NCBI GenBank assembly: GCA_963719855.1
Contig: CAVRDK010000004.1
Location: 1,302,001-1,366,000, forward strand
DNA from: CAIQPV01 sp963719855
GTDB taxonomy: Bacteria > Pseudomonadota > Gammaproteobacteria > Burkholderiales > Gallionellaceae
Direction: 5' to 3'
DNA length: 64,000 bases
Positions 28,292 through 38,546 of this stretch are shown piece after piece; positions within the stretch are counted from its first letter, which is position 1; every line of letters begins with the position of its first letter. Made by a program: the position numbers and the translations under genes. Under the pieces are notes generated by a model. That model was not told the DNA's origin, made no database searches, and saw only the letters and a list, made by a program, of their open reading frames with translations.

Positions 28292-30454
28292 TTAGCGCAT
28301 GTCCAATTTTGGCAATATGCTAGCCGCAAGCTTGGGATTGGCTTTTAGGAGGCCAACTTCATCGCTGAGTATATTCACCGCTTCGTTAAGCAATACATCC
28401 TTGGCGTTTTTATTCGATTTTTCGATTGCAAGGTCAGTGTCGAGATTGCGTTCGTTAGACTGCAGGCCATCGTCTTGAAATACAGAACTTGCGGCTTCAA
28501 CAGATGCTTTGTCTGGTGCTTTTGTTCCTTTGACAGTTTCTCTGTCATTTTCCCGTAATTTTATCCGTGCTTCTTGCGCTTCGCGCTCTTTGCGGCGGTC
28601 AGTTTCATTGAGCGAAATCAGGTTTTTCTTGCGCTGAGTGTTGAACTCGGCAATATCTTCCTGTAAATATTTAAAGTCCTTATCCTTACTTACTCGCATG
28701 TCGTGGTTTGCAATCAACATAGGCACGATACCTGTCAAATTACCGGCTGGCGTATAGTCAGCAGCCTTAATTTGTGTCCAGGGCAAAGCATTGTCGAAGC
28801 TGGATTCACCAAAATTCTCCGCATCAGTCAGCATCGGAAGGCTGATATCCGGCGTTACTCCTCGCAATTGAGTGGTTCCGCCATTAATACGGAAAAATTG
28901 GGCGACAGTCATCTTGAGTTCGCCGAATTTTGGTATTTCGTTTTTCGCGAGTTGATCCATATCTACCACGGCTTGGACTGTGCCTTTCCCAAAGCTCTGT
29001 TCTCCGATAACTACTCCTCGACCATAATCCTGTATCGCAGCAGCGAAAATTTCGGAGGCTGATGCAGAAGCGCGATTAATGAGTACTCCTAGCGGCCCAT
29101 TCCAGGCAGGAGCCGCATTGGTATCACTCGCAATTGTTATATTACCTTTGGAGTCGAGCTGCTGTACTACGGGGCCTTTGTCTATAAACAGACCTGTTAA
29201 CTCTATTGCTTCAGCTAATGAACCGCCACCATTGTTACGTAGATCCATCAGCACGCTATCCACTTTGTCTTTTTTTAACTCCTCCAACAGGCGCGATACA
29301 TCTCGAGTCGCGCTTTTAAAATTATTGTCGCCTTTTTCGTGGGCAGCAAAGTCTTGATAAAATCCTGGCAAGGAGATTACACCGATGTGACGCGTTGCGC
29401 TCCCGTCTTTCACCTCGATAATAGATTTTTTCGCGGCTTGTTTATCCAAGCTAATCTTTTTGCGAACAAGTGAAATAAGTTTATGTTTTTCGTCAGGGCC
29501 GGCTTCCGCAGGCAGCACATCAAGTCGCACCACCGTATTCTCTGTGCCACGTATCAGTGCTACCGTGTCGTCAATGCGCCAGCCCATCACTTCAGTAATG
29601 GAACTATTTTCACCTTGCCCGACACCCACAATGCGGTCTCCTACTTTTAACTTACCTGATAGGGCGGCTGGGCCACCAGCCAACAATTCCCTGATTGTGG
29701 TGTATTCGTCCTTGTCTTGAAGCACGGCGCCAATGCCAACAAGCGATAACTTCATCGATATATCAAATTCATCCGAAGCACGCCTCCCAAAATAATTAGT
29801 ATGGGGGTCAATAGCCATCGTATAGGCGTTCATAAAAGTCTGAAATACGTCGTCACTTTTGACCTTGGATAAGCCGTTCAAAGAATTGTCATAGCGTTTA
29901 TCCAGTGTATCGATGATGTTTTTATAATCCTTGCCTGCAAGTTTTAGACGGAGCCAATCGTTTTTAACACGCTTGCGCCACAAGTCATTTATCTCGTCTT
30001 CAGATTTTGGCCATGACGCATTCTTCCTGTTGAATTGATAGCTTTCCTTATTCTCGAAATCAAAGCCATTTTTTAGCAAAGAACGGGCATAAGTCATGCG
30101 TTCAGTGATTCGCTGCTGGTAAAGATTGAAAATGGCAAAAGGAATATTCAAGTCTTCTTTGAGAATGGCATCATCAAGGCTGGTTCGCGCATTCGCGAAT
30201 TGATCAATGTCAGCCTGCAAGAAAAACACCTTTTCGCCATCCAGCGCTTTCAGATAATTGTCGAATATTTTCGAAGATAATATATCGTCAAGCGGTAAGC
30301 GCTTGTAATGATACTGGGTCAGAATTTCAGCGGATAAAAGCGCTGCTTGGGACTGCTGCTGCAGCGGCATAAGCTGCGGAGCAGCATGCGTTGCATTGAA
30401 CGCAGCTGAAGCAAATACCAGCAATATCCACGGTAATTTATTTTTCATTTGCAT
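28292..30454 (-). CDS. prc: Carboxy-terminal processing (tail-specific) protease, S41A family
   Basis: 720 residues with an N-terminal signal peptide (hydrophobic 9-20, cleavage near THAAPQ), so periplasmic. Domains in order: N-terminal helical region (about 30-235), PDZ (about 240-320, LLAGGPAALSGKLKVGDRIVGVG), peptidase S41 core with the Ser in NRASASASEIFAAA and the Lys in GEQSFGKGTVQ, then the Prc-specific C-terminal domain (about 570-720). Length and domain plan match E. coli Prc, which trims FtsI and degrades misfolded or SsrA-tagged periplasmic proteins and murein hydrolases. An alternative Met lies two codons in. Confidence 0.95.
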   Translation of the reverse strand: MQMKNKLPWILLVFASAAFNATHAAPQLMPLQQQSQAALLSAEILTQYHYKRLPLDDILSSKIFDNYLKALDGEKVFFLQADIDQFANARTSLDDAILKEDLNIPFAIFNLYQQRITERMTYARSLLKNGFDFENKESYQFNRKNASWPKSEDEINDLWRKRVKNDWLRLKLAGKDYKNIIDTLDKRYDNSLNGLSKVKSDDVFQTFMNAYTMAIDPHTNYFGRRASDEFDISMKLSLVGIGAVLQDKDEYTTIRELLAGGPAALSGKLKVGDRIVGVGQGENSSITEVMGWRIDDTVALIRGTENTVVRLDVLPAEAGPDEKHKLISLVRKKISLDKQAAKKSIIEVKDGSATRHIGVISLPGFYQDFAAHEKGDNNFKSATRDVSRLLEELKKDKVDSVLMDLRNNGGGSLAEAIELTGLFIDKGPVVQQLDSKGNITIASDTNAAPAWNGPLGVLINRASASASEIFAAAIQDYGRGVVIGEQSFGKGTVQAVVDMDQLAKNEIPKFGELKMTVAQFFRINGGTTQLRGVTPDISLPMLTDAENFGESSFDNALPWTQIKAADYTPAGNLTGIVPMLIANHDMRVSKDKDFKYLQEDIAEFNTQRKKNLISLNETDRRKEREAQEARIKLRENDRETVKGTKAPDKASVEAASSVFQDDGLQSNERNLDTDLAIEKSNKNAKDVLLNEAVNILSDEVGLLKANPKLAASILPKLDMR

Positions 30455-30575
30455 TATCGAGATCGTCTGGAATTATCTTTATCTGGCCTGCTGCTGGCGG
30501 TGTTGTAAATTTCGGGGACTTTTGCTTTGTCTTCTACGGGACAGCGCAAGGCAGAGAAAATAGAAGGAACAGTTG

Positions 30576-30641
30576 AGGGAACCTCTATAAATCCAATTTT
30601 CGTCGCCATACTGCGTTGCTCATAAAAATTGCTCCTAACAA
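30576..30641. repeat. Half copy of the AGGGAACCTCTA palindromic repeat
   Basis: AGGGAACCTCTATAAATCCA through GCAACGC-type and AAAATTGCTCC sequence matches the right half, reversed, of the full elements at 48350-48485 and 57127-57270. It lies about 120 bp upstream of prc. The other half is missing. Nothing else is seen in 30455-30784. Confidence 0.65.
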
Positions 30642-30784
30642 TGGTGCATAAGCCTGCCAATATATCCAAGTTGATTTCTGCCCTGGCAAGCTAAGCCGGT
30701 GGCAGCGGTCATCAATTTATTCAAGCTGTTGGATAAATTCCCTGATCTGATAAAAGAGCTGGTATAAAGCTAACCACATAAGAG

Positions 30785-31924
30785 TTACGCAACATCTGTT
30801 CCAACAATACCCTTCAATTCATGAATGATGCCGGTAAGTTTGTCCTGAACATCAACCTCAGCAGATTGGGCGTCCGCAACTTTTTCCAGTCCGCGTCTGA
30901 CGACATCAGCCATGAATCTTTCGTGTGCCTCGCTCAGTGCTACACGGATGTAGGCTTTTTCCATGTCGCCAGTAAAATCATTGATGGCCAATGCCGTAGA
31001 TACTTTACTTTGACGTTGGGCGGAATCGACCTCCGCCAACATTTTTGTAATAGATACTGCCGCACGTTCGATTGCTTCGCCGCGCCGCCGGGATTCGTTT
31101 TCGGCGATGATTCCCATTGCCTTCATTTCCGCGCCTTCCGCCAGCATTGTCAGATGATCCCGCAGGCGTCCACATCGGTCCGGGTCGTCTATAGGCATGT
31201 TGTTCACCAACAGCGAGGTGTGGGGATAGGTGATGGATATTCTGGATTTAAAAGCCGTAATACGGTTCATGCTGTCCATGTGGTTAATCACTGAAATCTC
31301 AAGCGGAGTCGCATCGCCTTGATTGGAACGGGTTAGCGTTTCTCCTGCGAAACGAATTTGCACCGTGCCCTGCAGACCGTAAAGCGCAAGACCTGCCAGC
31401 ACAGCATCGGCCAGACTCCGGTAATCAGAGCAAGCACTGAAATTTTTCAGGGATTCCAGCAGCGCTCCCATTTCGCTCATGCTGGTCATGGCCGTCATCG
31501 CGGTGTTGGTGGCATAGTTTGCCATCTCCTTGAGGCGCTCCCGTTCAGAAACTGTCCTGAGTAGTTGTGCTACCTTGGCTTTCAATTCCTGCGGGTCGAA
31601 GGGCTTGACGATGTAGTCCTCACCCCCTGCCTCATAGCCTTTCAGACGTTCTTCTATATGGTCGTGGGCCGAAACAAAAATAACAGGAGATCTCGCAGTG
31701 CAATCGCATTCCTTCAATCGTCGGCAGAGTTCATAACCGTCCATGCCCGGCATTTCAATATCAAGAATAATCAGATCATGGCCCTCGGATTGTGCCAGCA
31801 TCAGTGCGTCTGCGCCGTTCTCGGCAGGGTTGATGGTGTAACTATCACTCAAGGTTTTCGTGAAGATATCACGCATGAAACTATCGTCATCCACTACCAG
31901 AATTCTGATTTGCTTATCCATCAT
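30785..31924 (-). CDS. Response regulator with an uncharacterised output domain
   Basis: 379 residues. The N-terminal receiver domain (about 5-125) has the acidic pocket D12-D14, phospho-acceptor D55 in ILDIEMPGMDG, the FVSAHD Thr/Ser position and KPFDPQEL. After a coiled linker (SERERLKEMANYA) comes a ~230-residue output region with no recognised DNA-binding or enzymatic motif. Its ATGATG start overlaps the TGA of the hybrid kinase and AGGGAAG serves as ribosome-binding site, so it is translationally coupled to its likely partner. Confidence 0.9.
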   Translation of the reverse strand: MMDKQIRILVVDDDSFMRDIFTKTLSDSYTINPAENGADALMLAQSEGHDLIILDIEMPGMDGYELCRRLKECDCTARSPVIFVSAHDHIEERLKGYEAGGEDYIVKPFDPQELKAKVAQLLRTVSERERLKEMANYATNTAMTAMTSMSEMGALLESLKNFSACSDYRSLADAVLAGLALYGLQGTVQIRFAGETLTRSNQGDATPLEISVINHMDSMNRITAFKSRISITYPHTSLLVNNMPIDDPDRCGRLRDHLTMLAEGAEMKAMGIIAENESRRRGEAIERAAVSITKMLAEVDSAQRQSKVSTALAINDFTGDMEKAYIRVALSEAHERFMADVVRRGLEKVADAQSAEVDVQDKLTGIIHELKGIVGTDVA

Positions 31925-34900
31925 AGCTTCCCTATTATATTTTTGATCTGTTCCAACAATGGCCTCAGCCGGGATGCGACGTCCCGCATCTGATCCATGC
32001 TGCCGCCATTCTTGCCCTGTTCCAGTTCCTGGCACAAGTCTGCAAAGCGTATCGCACCCGCCATCCTGGCCGCCGATTTGATGCGGTGCCCCAATGCCGC
32101 CAGCGCAACCATATCTTCATGTTCCAGAGCGGCTTCAATTTCTGCCACACCCTTCTCGGACGAATTAAGGAACTTGAAGGCAAACTCTCTGATCGTTGCC
32201 GGATCATCGCCTACCATTTTCGCCAACACAGAAAGGTCAATGATGAGGGGGGCAGGATTCAGGATATCGGATACGGGAGAACCTACAGCATCGATTTTAT
32301 CTTCATTCGGGCTCTCGTATTCGGAATCCTTCCACTCTCCCGGCAACCACTTTGCAATCGTCGCATAAAACTGTGCGGGGAGAAACGGCTTGGTGATGAA
32401 ATCGTCCATGCCTGCGGCGAAACAATTGTCCCTGTCTACCTGCTGGATATTGGCAGTCATGGCGATTATCTTTAATCCTTCCATAGTTGGGTCGGCACGA
32501 AGCAACCGGGTGGCCTCCAAACCATCCATCTCCGGCATCTGCATATCCATCAGCACACAGTCGAAATGTTCGCTGCGCACAAGATCGAGCACCTCCTTGC
32601 CGTTGTTTGCAATAGCCACCTTGGCCCCAGCCTGTTCCAACATTTCCCGGGCTATTTGCTGATTGAAAATATTGTCCTCCGCCAGAAGAATAGAGGCTCC
32701 CGCTATTGACTTGAATTTAAGAGGGGCAAACTGCTGTTGCTTGGCCAACTCATCTTCCGATACCTTGCCTAGCCGGGCGGTGAACCAGAATGTGCTGCCC
32801 TTGCCAGCTTCGCTTTCGACGCCGATTTTCCCTCCCATCATTGCCACAAGTTGTTTGGAAATCGCCAAGCCTAGACCCGTCCCACCATATTTCCTGGCAG
32901 TGGAAGAATCTGCTTGCTGAAAAGATTGAAAGAGTTTGCTTTGTTGTTCCGGTGTCAGGCCGATTCCCGTGTCTTGCACTTCGAAACGCAACAGCATGTC
33001 AGTCCCGGTCTCGCCGACCTTCTTCACTCGGATGGTAATTTTTCCCGCTTCGGTGAACTTGATGGCATTGTTTGAGAAATTGATCAACACTTGGCCGAGC
33101 CGCAGGGTATCGCCCTTGAGAAAGGACGGCAAACCACTATCCAGATCAAAAGCCAAATCAAGACTCTTGGCAGCAACCTGCTCCTCAATCAATGTAGTGA
33201 CATTGCTGAACAATCTGTCTAATCTGAATATTGCCTCCTCAATATCGAATTTGCCCGCCTCGATCTTGGACCAGTCGAGCACATCGTTAATGACTTCCAG
33301 CAGGTGTCCGCCCGCATAATGTATCTTGCCGATGTAATCACGCTGCTGCGGATTGAGTCCTGTTTTCATCGCCAGATGCGCCATGCCGATGATCGCATTC
33401 AACGGAGTGCGGATTTCGTGGCTCATGTTGGCGAGAAACTCGCTCTTCGCCCGGTTTGCCGCATCGGCTGTATCCTTCGCATGCTGCAATAATTCCGTTG
33501 CGGCTTTTTTCTCGGTGATATCTTCCTTGATGGAAATGAACTGCGTGATATTGCCAAGCTCATCCCGCACCGGCGAAATAAAAGTTCGATCCCAGTAAAT
33601 CTCCCCGTTTTTTTTCTTGTTGCAAAGTTCGCCGCGCCATTCTCGCCCGGACGTAATGGTTTCCCATAGCTCAGTGAAAACTTCCCTTTGCTGCACTCCA
33701 GCACTGAACATGTGCGGATTTTTATTCACCACTTCTTCAAAGGTATAACCTGTCACCTTGCTGAACTTTGGGTTCGCATATTGGATTATTCCATTCACGT
33801 CGGTGATAAGAGTTGCAACCGGGCTTTGTTCGATAGCACTGGATAACACGCGCAAGTGGTGGGTGGATGTCCGCAATTGCAGAAGTGCATCTTCTGCTGA
33901 CTTCTTGGCAGTTTGCAATATCTCTTCCTCACGCTTGCGTCCGCTGATGTCACGTATCACGCAGGAGATAACCAAGCCGTCTTCTGTCTCTATCGGGGAA
34001 AGGCTCAGCTCAACCGGGAATTCGCGACCGTCTTTGGTAATGCCACGCAATCTGCGGTCACCCATCGCACACTGCCCATCATTGTTCAGAATGAAGTCCT
34101 CTCGCAGGCTTGCATGGCCGTTGTGGTGGTTTTGGGGGATCAGCATTTCGATAGTCTTGCCGATGACCTCATCCCTGTTGTAGCCGAACAGCGACTCCGT
34201 CTTCCGATTGACCATGGTGATGATACCCTCGGCGCTGCTTATCACCATGGCATCCGGCGCGGAATCGAGCAAGGCACGGAACTTGTGCTCGCTGGCGAGC
34301 AGATCTGCTTCCGCACGCTTGCGTTCCAACACTTCATTGTTCAGGGCGCTGGTACGCTCTTCGACCAGTTCTTCAAGGTGCTCACGGTATCGCTTCAGTT
34401 CGTCTTCTATCTTTTTCTTGTCGGTAATGTTTTCGAAAATCGACCAAATATATTTCTCGCCATCGCTGCCGACAATCAACATCCCGTTCAAGCGGACAGG
34501 AAAGCGCTGCCCCAGTTTGTTGATATATTCTTTTTCATAGGGACCGTATTTTGAAAATTTGTTCAGCGACTCTAACTGTTGCGCTTCCTGTGCATCATAT
34601 TCTTTCGGAGTAATGTCCCAGTAACTAAGATTGTTTAACTCATCAAAAGTGTAACCCAGCATTTCCAATAATGCAGGGTTGGCTTCCACAAAGCGCCCGT
34701 CCATGGCGTTGCGCGCCATGCCTAACGGGGACATGTTGAACATGGCGCGGAGTTTTTCTTCGCTCAGACGGATAATTTGCTCAGCTTGCTTGCGCTCGGT
34801 GATGTCGCGGGCAATTCCCTGAAAGTATTTTCGGCCATCAATTTCGAAGGCACGCATACTAGCCTCTATCACAAAGGTGGTTCCGTCTTTGCGTTGTGCA

Positions 34901-36186
34901 ATGCTCTCGTAGAATGCATGCCCTTGCATTTTCCCCAGCAGTTGATCGACATCGCGCCGACTTTCCGGGGGGCGAAGATCGCGCAGGTTCATTTTCAGCA
35001 ACTCATCGGTGGAATATCCATAGGCCTTTTCCGTGCGGTCATTGGCCTGAATGATGTCGCCCTGTTCATTGAACAGTAAAATGATGTCATTGGCATATTT
35101 GGCAAGATAATCGAGATGCCGGGACAAAGTGTTGCGCTCAAGCTCCAGTTCATACTGTTTTTCCAGATGCGAGTAACTGCGTTCTTGCCCTCGCCACCAA
35201 ACAAACGCCACCATCCAGCCAGCAAAAATCAGGGTCATGGACAGCCCCCATATCCATCTCGCCAGCCCGTCTATGGGAGCATAGATTTCTGCTTTGTCGA
35301 TCTTTGAGACCATGTGCCATGGAGTGCCAGGGACACTGTTAAGTACGCCGACGACAGGGACGCCACGATAGTCCAATCCTTCCACCACCCCTGTCTCACC
35401 CCTAACCGCCCTGGCGGCAAGAAGGCTGGGATCATCAAGAGGGAGTTTCATATCAAGCGCCAAGTTCTTTCGGTGACGTAGTTCGTTCAGGAAAACGACG
35501 GATTTTCCATCTCTCCTGATTAGAAGCGTCTCGGCGCTTGGGCTGTCCGTGGGCCAATTCTGGATCATCGGAAAAAGGAAAGTGTGTGGGTCGTTGCGCA
35601 ACTGAATCACGCCTATGATACGTTTGCCCAAGACTATGGGTACAGTGACATCCAGTTCGATGTTGTGGCTCTGTTCCATCAGGTGAAAGTCGGATAGATA
35701 AACTTTTCCGGTTTGGAGGGCTTCTTGCACAAACACATTATCTGAGCCTATGAGTTCTGCGCCGTTGGTCGACAGACGGACTTCGGCCTTGTTATCCAGA
35801 ATGAGTATCGAAACATAGCCATTATTCTTGCGCAGCGATTCTATCCTCTCCAACAGTCGCGCCCGGACAATCTGGTCTTTTGCGCCGCCCTTCAACCAGC
35901 GATCCAGTTCGTGTACGAAAAATGGATCGTCATTAATTCTATTCGCATCGCTCTTGCGACTCGCTATCCATTGGGTGATTTGCCCAATTTTAAGCTTGGC
36001 CACGCCGTTTAGTTCGCCCTGAATTTCAGTTTTGATGCCTGACTTGTATTGCTGGAAGACAAAGGAGCCCAATGCTGAAATGAAAAGTACGAGCAGGGCG
36101 AGTACCAGCAATAAATTTCGCTGAGTGAATTGGGAACGCCGGGGGGCGATTGTCAGCGACTTCTTGGTTTGCGTTGTATCTGTCAT
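31921..36186 (-). CDS. Hybrid sensor histidine kinase with Cache-like sensor, four PAS domains, REC and Hpt
   Basis: 1421 residues. TM1 about 24-46, a ~260-residue periplasmic Cache-like sensor, TM2 about 310-332, then four PAS/PAC units (about 365-910, each closing with DITERK- or DISGRK-like sequence), HisKA with SHEIRTPLNAIIGMAH, HATPase with NAIKFTEAG, DTGIGLT and GGTGLGLAI, a receiver domain with VLMDMQMPEMDG, and a C-terminal Hpt domain with LGHRIKSAARMAG. It is a complete phosphorelay from His to Asp to Hpt. It starts 2 bp after the upstream REC-HATPase gene and overlaps the downstream response regulator. The signal is unknown. Confidence 0.95.
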   Translation of the reverse strand: MTDTTQTKKSLTIAPRRSQFTQRNLLLVLALLVLFISALGSFVFQQYKSGIKTEIQGELNGVAKLKIGQITQWIASRKSDANRINDDPFFVHELDRWLKGGAKDQIVRARLLERIESLRKNNGYVSILILDNKAEVRLSTNGAELIGSDNVFVQEALQTGKVYLSDFHLMEQSHNIELDVTVPIVLGKRIIGVIQLRNDPHTFLFPMIQNWPTDSPSAETLLIRRDGKSVVFLNELRHRKNLALDMKLPLDDPSLLAARAVRGETGVVEGLDYRGVPVVGVLNSVPGTPWHMVSKIDKAEIYAPIDGLARWIWGLSMTLIFAGWMVAFVWWRGQERSYSHLEKQYELELERNTLSRHLDYLAKYANDIILLFNEQGDIIQANDRTEKAYGYSTDELLKMNLRDLRPPESRRDVDQLLGKMQGHAFYESIAQRKDGTTFVIEASMRAFEIDGRKYFQGIARDITERKQAEQIIRLSEEKLRAMFNMSPLGMARNAMDGRFVEANPALLEMLGYTFDELNNLSYWDITPKEYDAQEAQQLESLNKFSKYGPYEKEYINKLGQRFPVRLNGMLIVGSDGEKYIWSIFENITDKKKIEDELKRYREHLEELVEERTSALNNEVLERKRAEADLLASEHKFRALLDSAPDAMVISSAEGIITMVNRKTESLFGYNRDEVIGKTIEMLIPQNHHNGHASLREDFILNNDGQCAMGDRRLRGITKDGREFPVELSLSPIETEDGLVISCVIRDISGRKREEEILQTAKKSAEDALLQLRTSTHHLRVLSSAIEQSPVATLITDVNGIIQYANPKFSKVTGYTFEEVVNKNPHMFSAGVQQREVFTELWETITSGREWRGELCNKKKNGEIYWDRTFISPVRDELGNITQFISIKEDITEKKAATELLQHAKDTADAANRAKSEFLANMSHEIRTPLNAIIGMAHLAMKTGLNPQQRDYIGKIHYAGGHLLEVINDVLDWSKIEAGKFDIEEAIFRLDRLFSNVTTLIEEQVAAKSLDLAFDLDSGLPSFLKGDTLRLGQVLINFSNNAIKFTEAGKITIRVKKVGETGTDMLLRFEVQDTGIGLTPEQQSKLFQSFQQADSSTARKYGGTGLGLAISKQLVAMMGGKIGVESEAGKGSTFWFTARLGKVSEDELAKQQQFAPLKFKSIAGASILLAEDNIFNQQIAREMLEQAGAKVAIANNGKEVLDLVRSEHFDCVLMDMQMPEMDGLEATRLLRADPTMEGLKIIAMTANIQQVDRDNCFAAGMDDFITKPFLPAQFYATIAKWLPGEWKDSEYESPNEDKIDAVGSPVSDILNPAPLIIDLSVLAKMVGDDPATIREFAFKFLNSSEKGVAEIEAALEHEDMVALAALGHRIKSAARMAGAIRFADLCQELEQGKNGGSMDQMRDVASRLRPLLEQIKNIIGKL

Positions 36187-36188
36187 GA

Positions 36189-37088
36189 CTAGAGCTTCAC
36201 TGTGGCCGCAACCTGATGGCCATTGCCGAGATATTCCAGAGAATCAAAGCTCATCATTCTGCTCATGGCAATGCCGCGACCATTGGGGTCGAAAGCACGC
36301 TCCGGCGACATTTCCATATATTTTTCCCAGGCAAAACCCTCGCCACAGTCTGTAATTGTGATGCAGATCTCTTTTTGCGAGTGCTCCAGCAACACATCGA
36401 CAATCTTTGTGGCATTTTCGGGCAAGGCAAGCCGCCGCTCGATTTCGCTTTCCCACTTTGCCTCCTGCAATAGCACCGACTTCTCCTTGTAGCCGATCCC
36501 GAGGTTGCCGTGTTCGACAGCATTGATTAGCAACTCGGAAAGGCCGAGCAAAACGCGTTGGGGGGCCGGATAGAAACTGGCAAGGGTGTCTGCGAGTAAG
36601 CGTGCTTCGTTTAGAGTACGCAGATGGAATTCACTCCGCCGCAACAATGCGAAAAAAAAGCGCCGTTCATCAACTGCCTCGCGCCGTAAAACGGCAGCCA
36701 TAAGATGTTCGTTCACCGCGCTTTGCACGACGGCAAGCATCACTTCCCTGTTGATAGGCTTGGTGAGGTAATAAAAGGCACCTGCTTTCAAGCCTTCAGC
36801 TATCTCGGGCGGGTTGGCGGCGGCGGTCTGGAATATCACCGGGAGACGTGCGAAGCGGCTATTTGATTTAACGCGCGCCAGCAAACCCATGCCATCCAGG
36901 CGCGGCATCATGCGGTCGAGCAGGACAGCGGAGAAATCATGCTTGCCACCGTCGAGCAGTTCCCATGCCTCTTCGCCATCTGCAGCCAGTGTCACGTCAT
37001 AGCCGACATCGGACAGGCATTTTTTCAAAATGTGGCGGTTGAATTCCTCGTCATCCACCACCAATAGGTTAACTTGGTGTTTGTCCAT
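36189..37088 (-). CDS. Response regulator fused to an RsbW-like ATPase domain
   Basis: 299 residues from MDKHQVN (six more from an upstream ATG at 37106). The receiver domain has phospho-acceptor D58 in VLLDRMMPRLDG and KPINRE. The C-terminal GHKL ATPase domain of the anti-sigma-factor kinase type has SELLINAVEHGNLGIGY as N-box, DCGEGF and NGRGIAMSRMM. The architecture suits partner-switching control of a sigma or anti-sigma system, or direct kinase activity. It is first gene of a three-gene two-component operon with the hybrid kinase 2 bp downstream. An IS4-type element lies 131 bp upstream and may separate it from its original promoter. Confidence 0.88.
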   Translation of the reverse strand: MDKHQVNLLVVDDEEFNRHILKKCLSDVGYDVTLAADGEEAWELLDGGKHDFSAVLLDRMMPRLDGMGLLARVKSNSRFARLPVIFQTAAANPPEIAEGLKAGAFYYLTKPINREVMLAVVQSAVNEHLMAAVLRREAVDERRFFFALLRRSEFHLRTLNEARLLADTLASFYPAPQRVLLGLSELLINAVEHGNLGIGYKEKSVLLQEAKWESEIERRLALPENATKIVDVLLEHSQKEICITITDCGEGFAWEKYMEMSPERAFDPNGRGIAMSRMMSFDSLEYLGNGHQVAATVKL

Positions 37089-37209
37089 GTTATTCCGATT
37101 TACCATGAGAATGGGTGTATTACTTTTTAACCCTCAACATCAGACTTCCATATTCAATAGACGTAGAACTAACTCAAGAAGCATAGCAGACAGTGATAGT
37201 GGAATACTA

Positions 37210-37218
37210 TTTGCACAT
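37210..37218. repeat. Target site duplication TTTGCACAT, left
   Basis: Exact 9-bp direct repeat of 38538-38546. Confidence 0.9.
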
Positions 37219-38537
37219 CAGTAGTGACCCAACGTTGACCGCCGAGTCGATTGTAATTGATTGAAGGAACGAAGATATTTCATGGTTAAGTCTGGTCTCG
37301 ATTTGAATTTGGCAAGTAGCATTCGGGGTATTTCCAACCCGATTGCGAGGACTGCCAATGAACACGGGCAAACTTGTTTTTGCGCAAGTGATGTTGCACT
37401 TGCCGCTGACCACTTTCCGCAGATGTGTCGCTCGCTACAACGGAGAGCACAAGGTCAAACACTTCACTTGTCTCGATCAGTTTCTGTGCATGGCGTTCGC
37501 GCAACTGACCTATCGCGAGAGTCTGCGCGACATCGAAGCGTGTCTGCGCAGCCAGTCCGCCAAGCTCTACCACATGGGCTTTCGCAGCACGGTATCGCGC
37601 AACACGTTGGCCAATGCGAATGCGGTTCGAGACTGGCGCATCTATGCCGACTTTGCACAAAGCCTGATTGGAATAGCGCGCCCGCTCTATGTGGACGAAC
37701 CGTTTGGCATCGATCTCTCGGAGACGGTTTACGCACTGGATGCGACCACTATCGATTTGTGCCTGTCGGTATTTCCGTGGGCTCCGTTTCGGTCGGCCAA
37801 GGCGGCCATCAAGCTGCATACGCTGCTCGACCTGCGTGGCAACATTCCCAGCTTCATCCACATCAGCGACGGAAAGCTGCACGACGTGAACATTCTCGAC
37901 CAGATCATTCCCGAGGCCGGGGCGTTCTACATCATGGATCGCGGCTACCTCGACTTCACCCGACTGCATCGCCTGCACCAAGCCGGCAGTTTTTTTGTGA
38001 CACGAGCCAAGGCGAATTTGCGCTTCACTCGACGATACTCTCTGCCGACAGACCGCACGTCCGGCATCATCTGCGACCAACTGGGTACGCTGACCGGCTT
38101 TTATTCTCAGCAACATTTCCCAACGACGATCAGACGCATAAAGATCAAAGATGCCGAGGGCAAGACGTTGGTCTTTTTGACCAACCATCTCGACCTGTCG
38201 GCGCAGAGCATCGCCGATCTTTATCGATGCCGGTGGCAAATCGAATTGTTTTTCAAATGGATCAAACAGCATCTGCGTATCAAGTCCTTTTTCGGTACTT
38301 CAGAGAACGCGGTCAAGTCTCAAATCTGGATCGCCGTATCGGTTTACGTGCTGGTCGCCATCCTGAGAAAGCGACTGAATATCACCGCTTCACTCTACGA
38401 AATGTTACAAATCTTGAGCCTCACTATGTTCGAGAGAATGGCTCTAAATCAACTGTTGGCGCGCACGCCACTGGACACAAATTCATCGGATTCAACCAAC
38501 CAGTTGTTTCTGTTCGATTAACGTTGGGACGCTAGTG
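37219..38537 (+). mobile_element. IS4-family insertion sequence
   Basis: 1319 bp. Imperfect terminal inverted repeats (CAGTAGTGACCCAAC / reversed CACTAGCGTCCCAAC), a 9-bp target duplication and one intact transposase gene. It is inserted upstream of the two-component operon in opposite orientation. Confidence 0.92.
37358..38521 (+). CDS. IS4-family DDE transposase
   Basis: About 387 residues from MNTGKLVFAQ. The N-terminal DUF4372-like region (HFTCLDQFLCMAFAQLTYRES) is followed by the DDE core: YALDATTIDLCLSVFPWA, FYIMDRGYLDF and the Y-(2)-R-(3)-E-(6)-K signature in YRCRWQIELFFKWIKQHL. Intact and full length. Confidence 0.94.
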   Translation: MNTGKLVFAQVMLHLPLTTFRRCVARYNGEHKVKHFTCLDQFLCMAFAQLTYRESLRDIEACLRSQSAKLYHMGFRSTVSRNTLANANAVRDWRIYADFAQSLIGIARPLYVDEPFGIDLSETVYALDATTIDLCLSVFPWAPFRSAKAAIKLHTLLDLRGNIPSFIHISDGKLHDVNILDQIIPEAGAFYIMDRGYLDFTRLHRLHQAGSFFVTRAKANLRFTRRYSLPTDRTSGIICDQLGTLTGFYSQQHFPTTIRRIKIKDAEGKTLVFLTNHLDLSAQSIADLYRCRWQIELFFKWIKQHLRIKSFFGTSENAVKSQIWIAVSVYVLVAILRKRLNITASLYEMLQILSLTMFERMALNQLLARTPLDTNSSDSTNQLFLFD

Positions 38538-38546
38538 TTTGCACAT
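38538..38546. repeat. Target site duplication TTTGCACAT, right
   Basis: Partner of 37210-37218. Confidence 0.9.

Noticed and set aside
30454..30669. 71-codon minus-strand frame upstream of prc
   Set aside because: It is largely made of the half palindromic repeat at 30576-30641, which gives the same MATKIGF-like start in another copy near 57237.
37286..38272. 328-codon minus-strand frame
   Set aside because: Antisense to the IS4-type transposase with DDE motifs.
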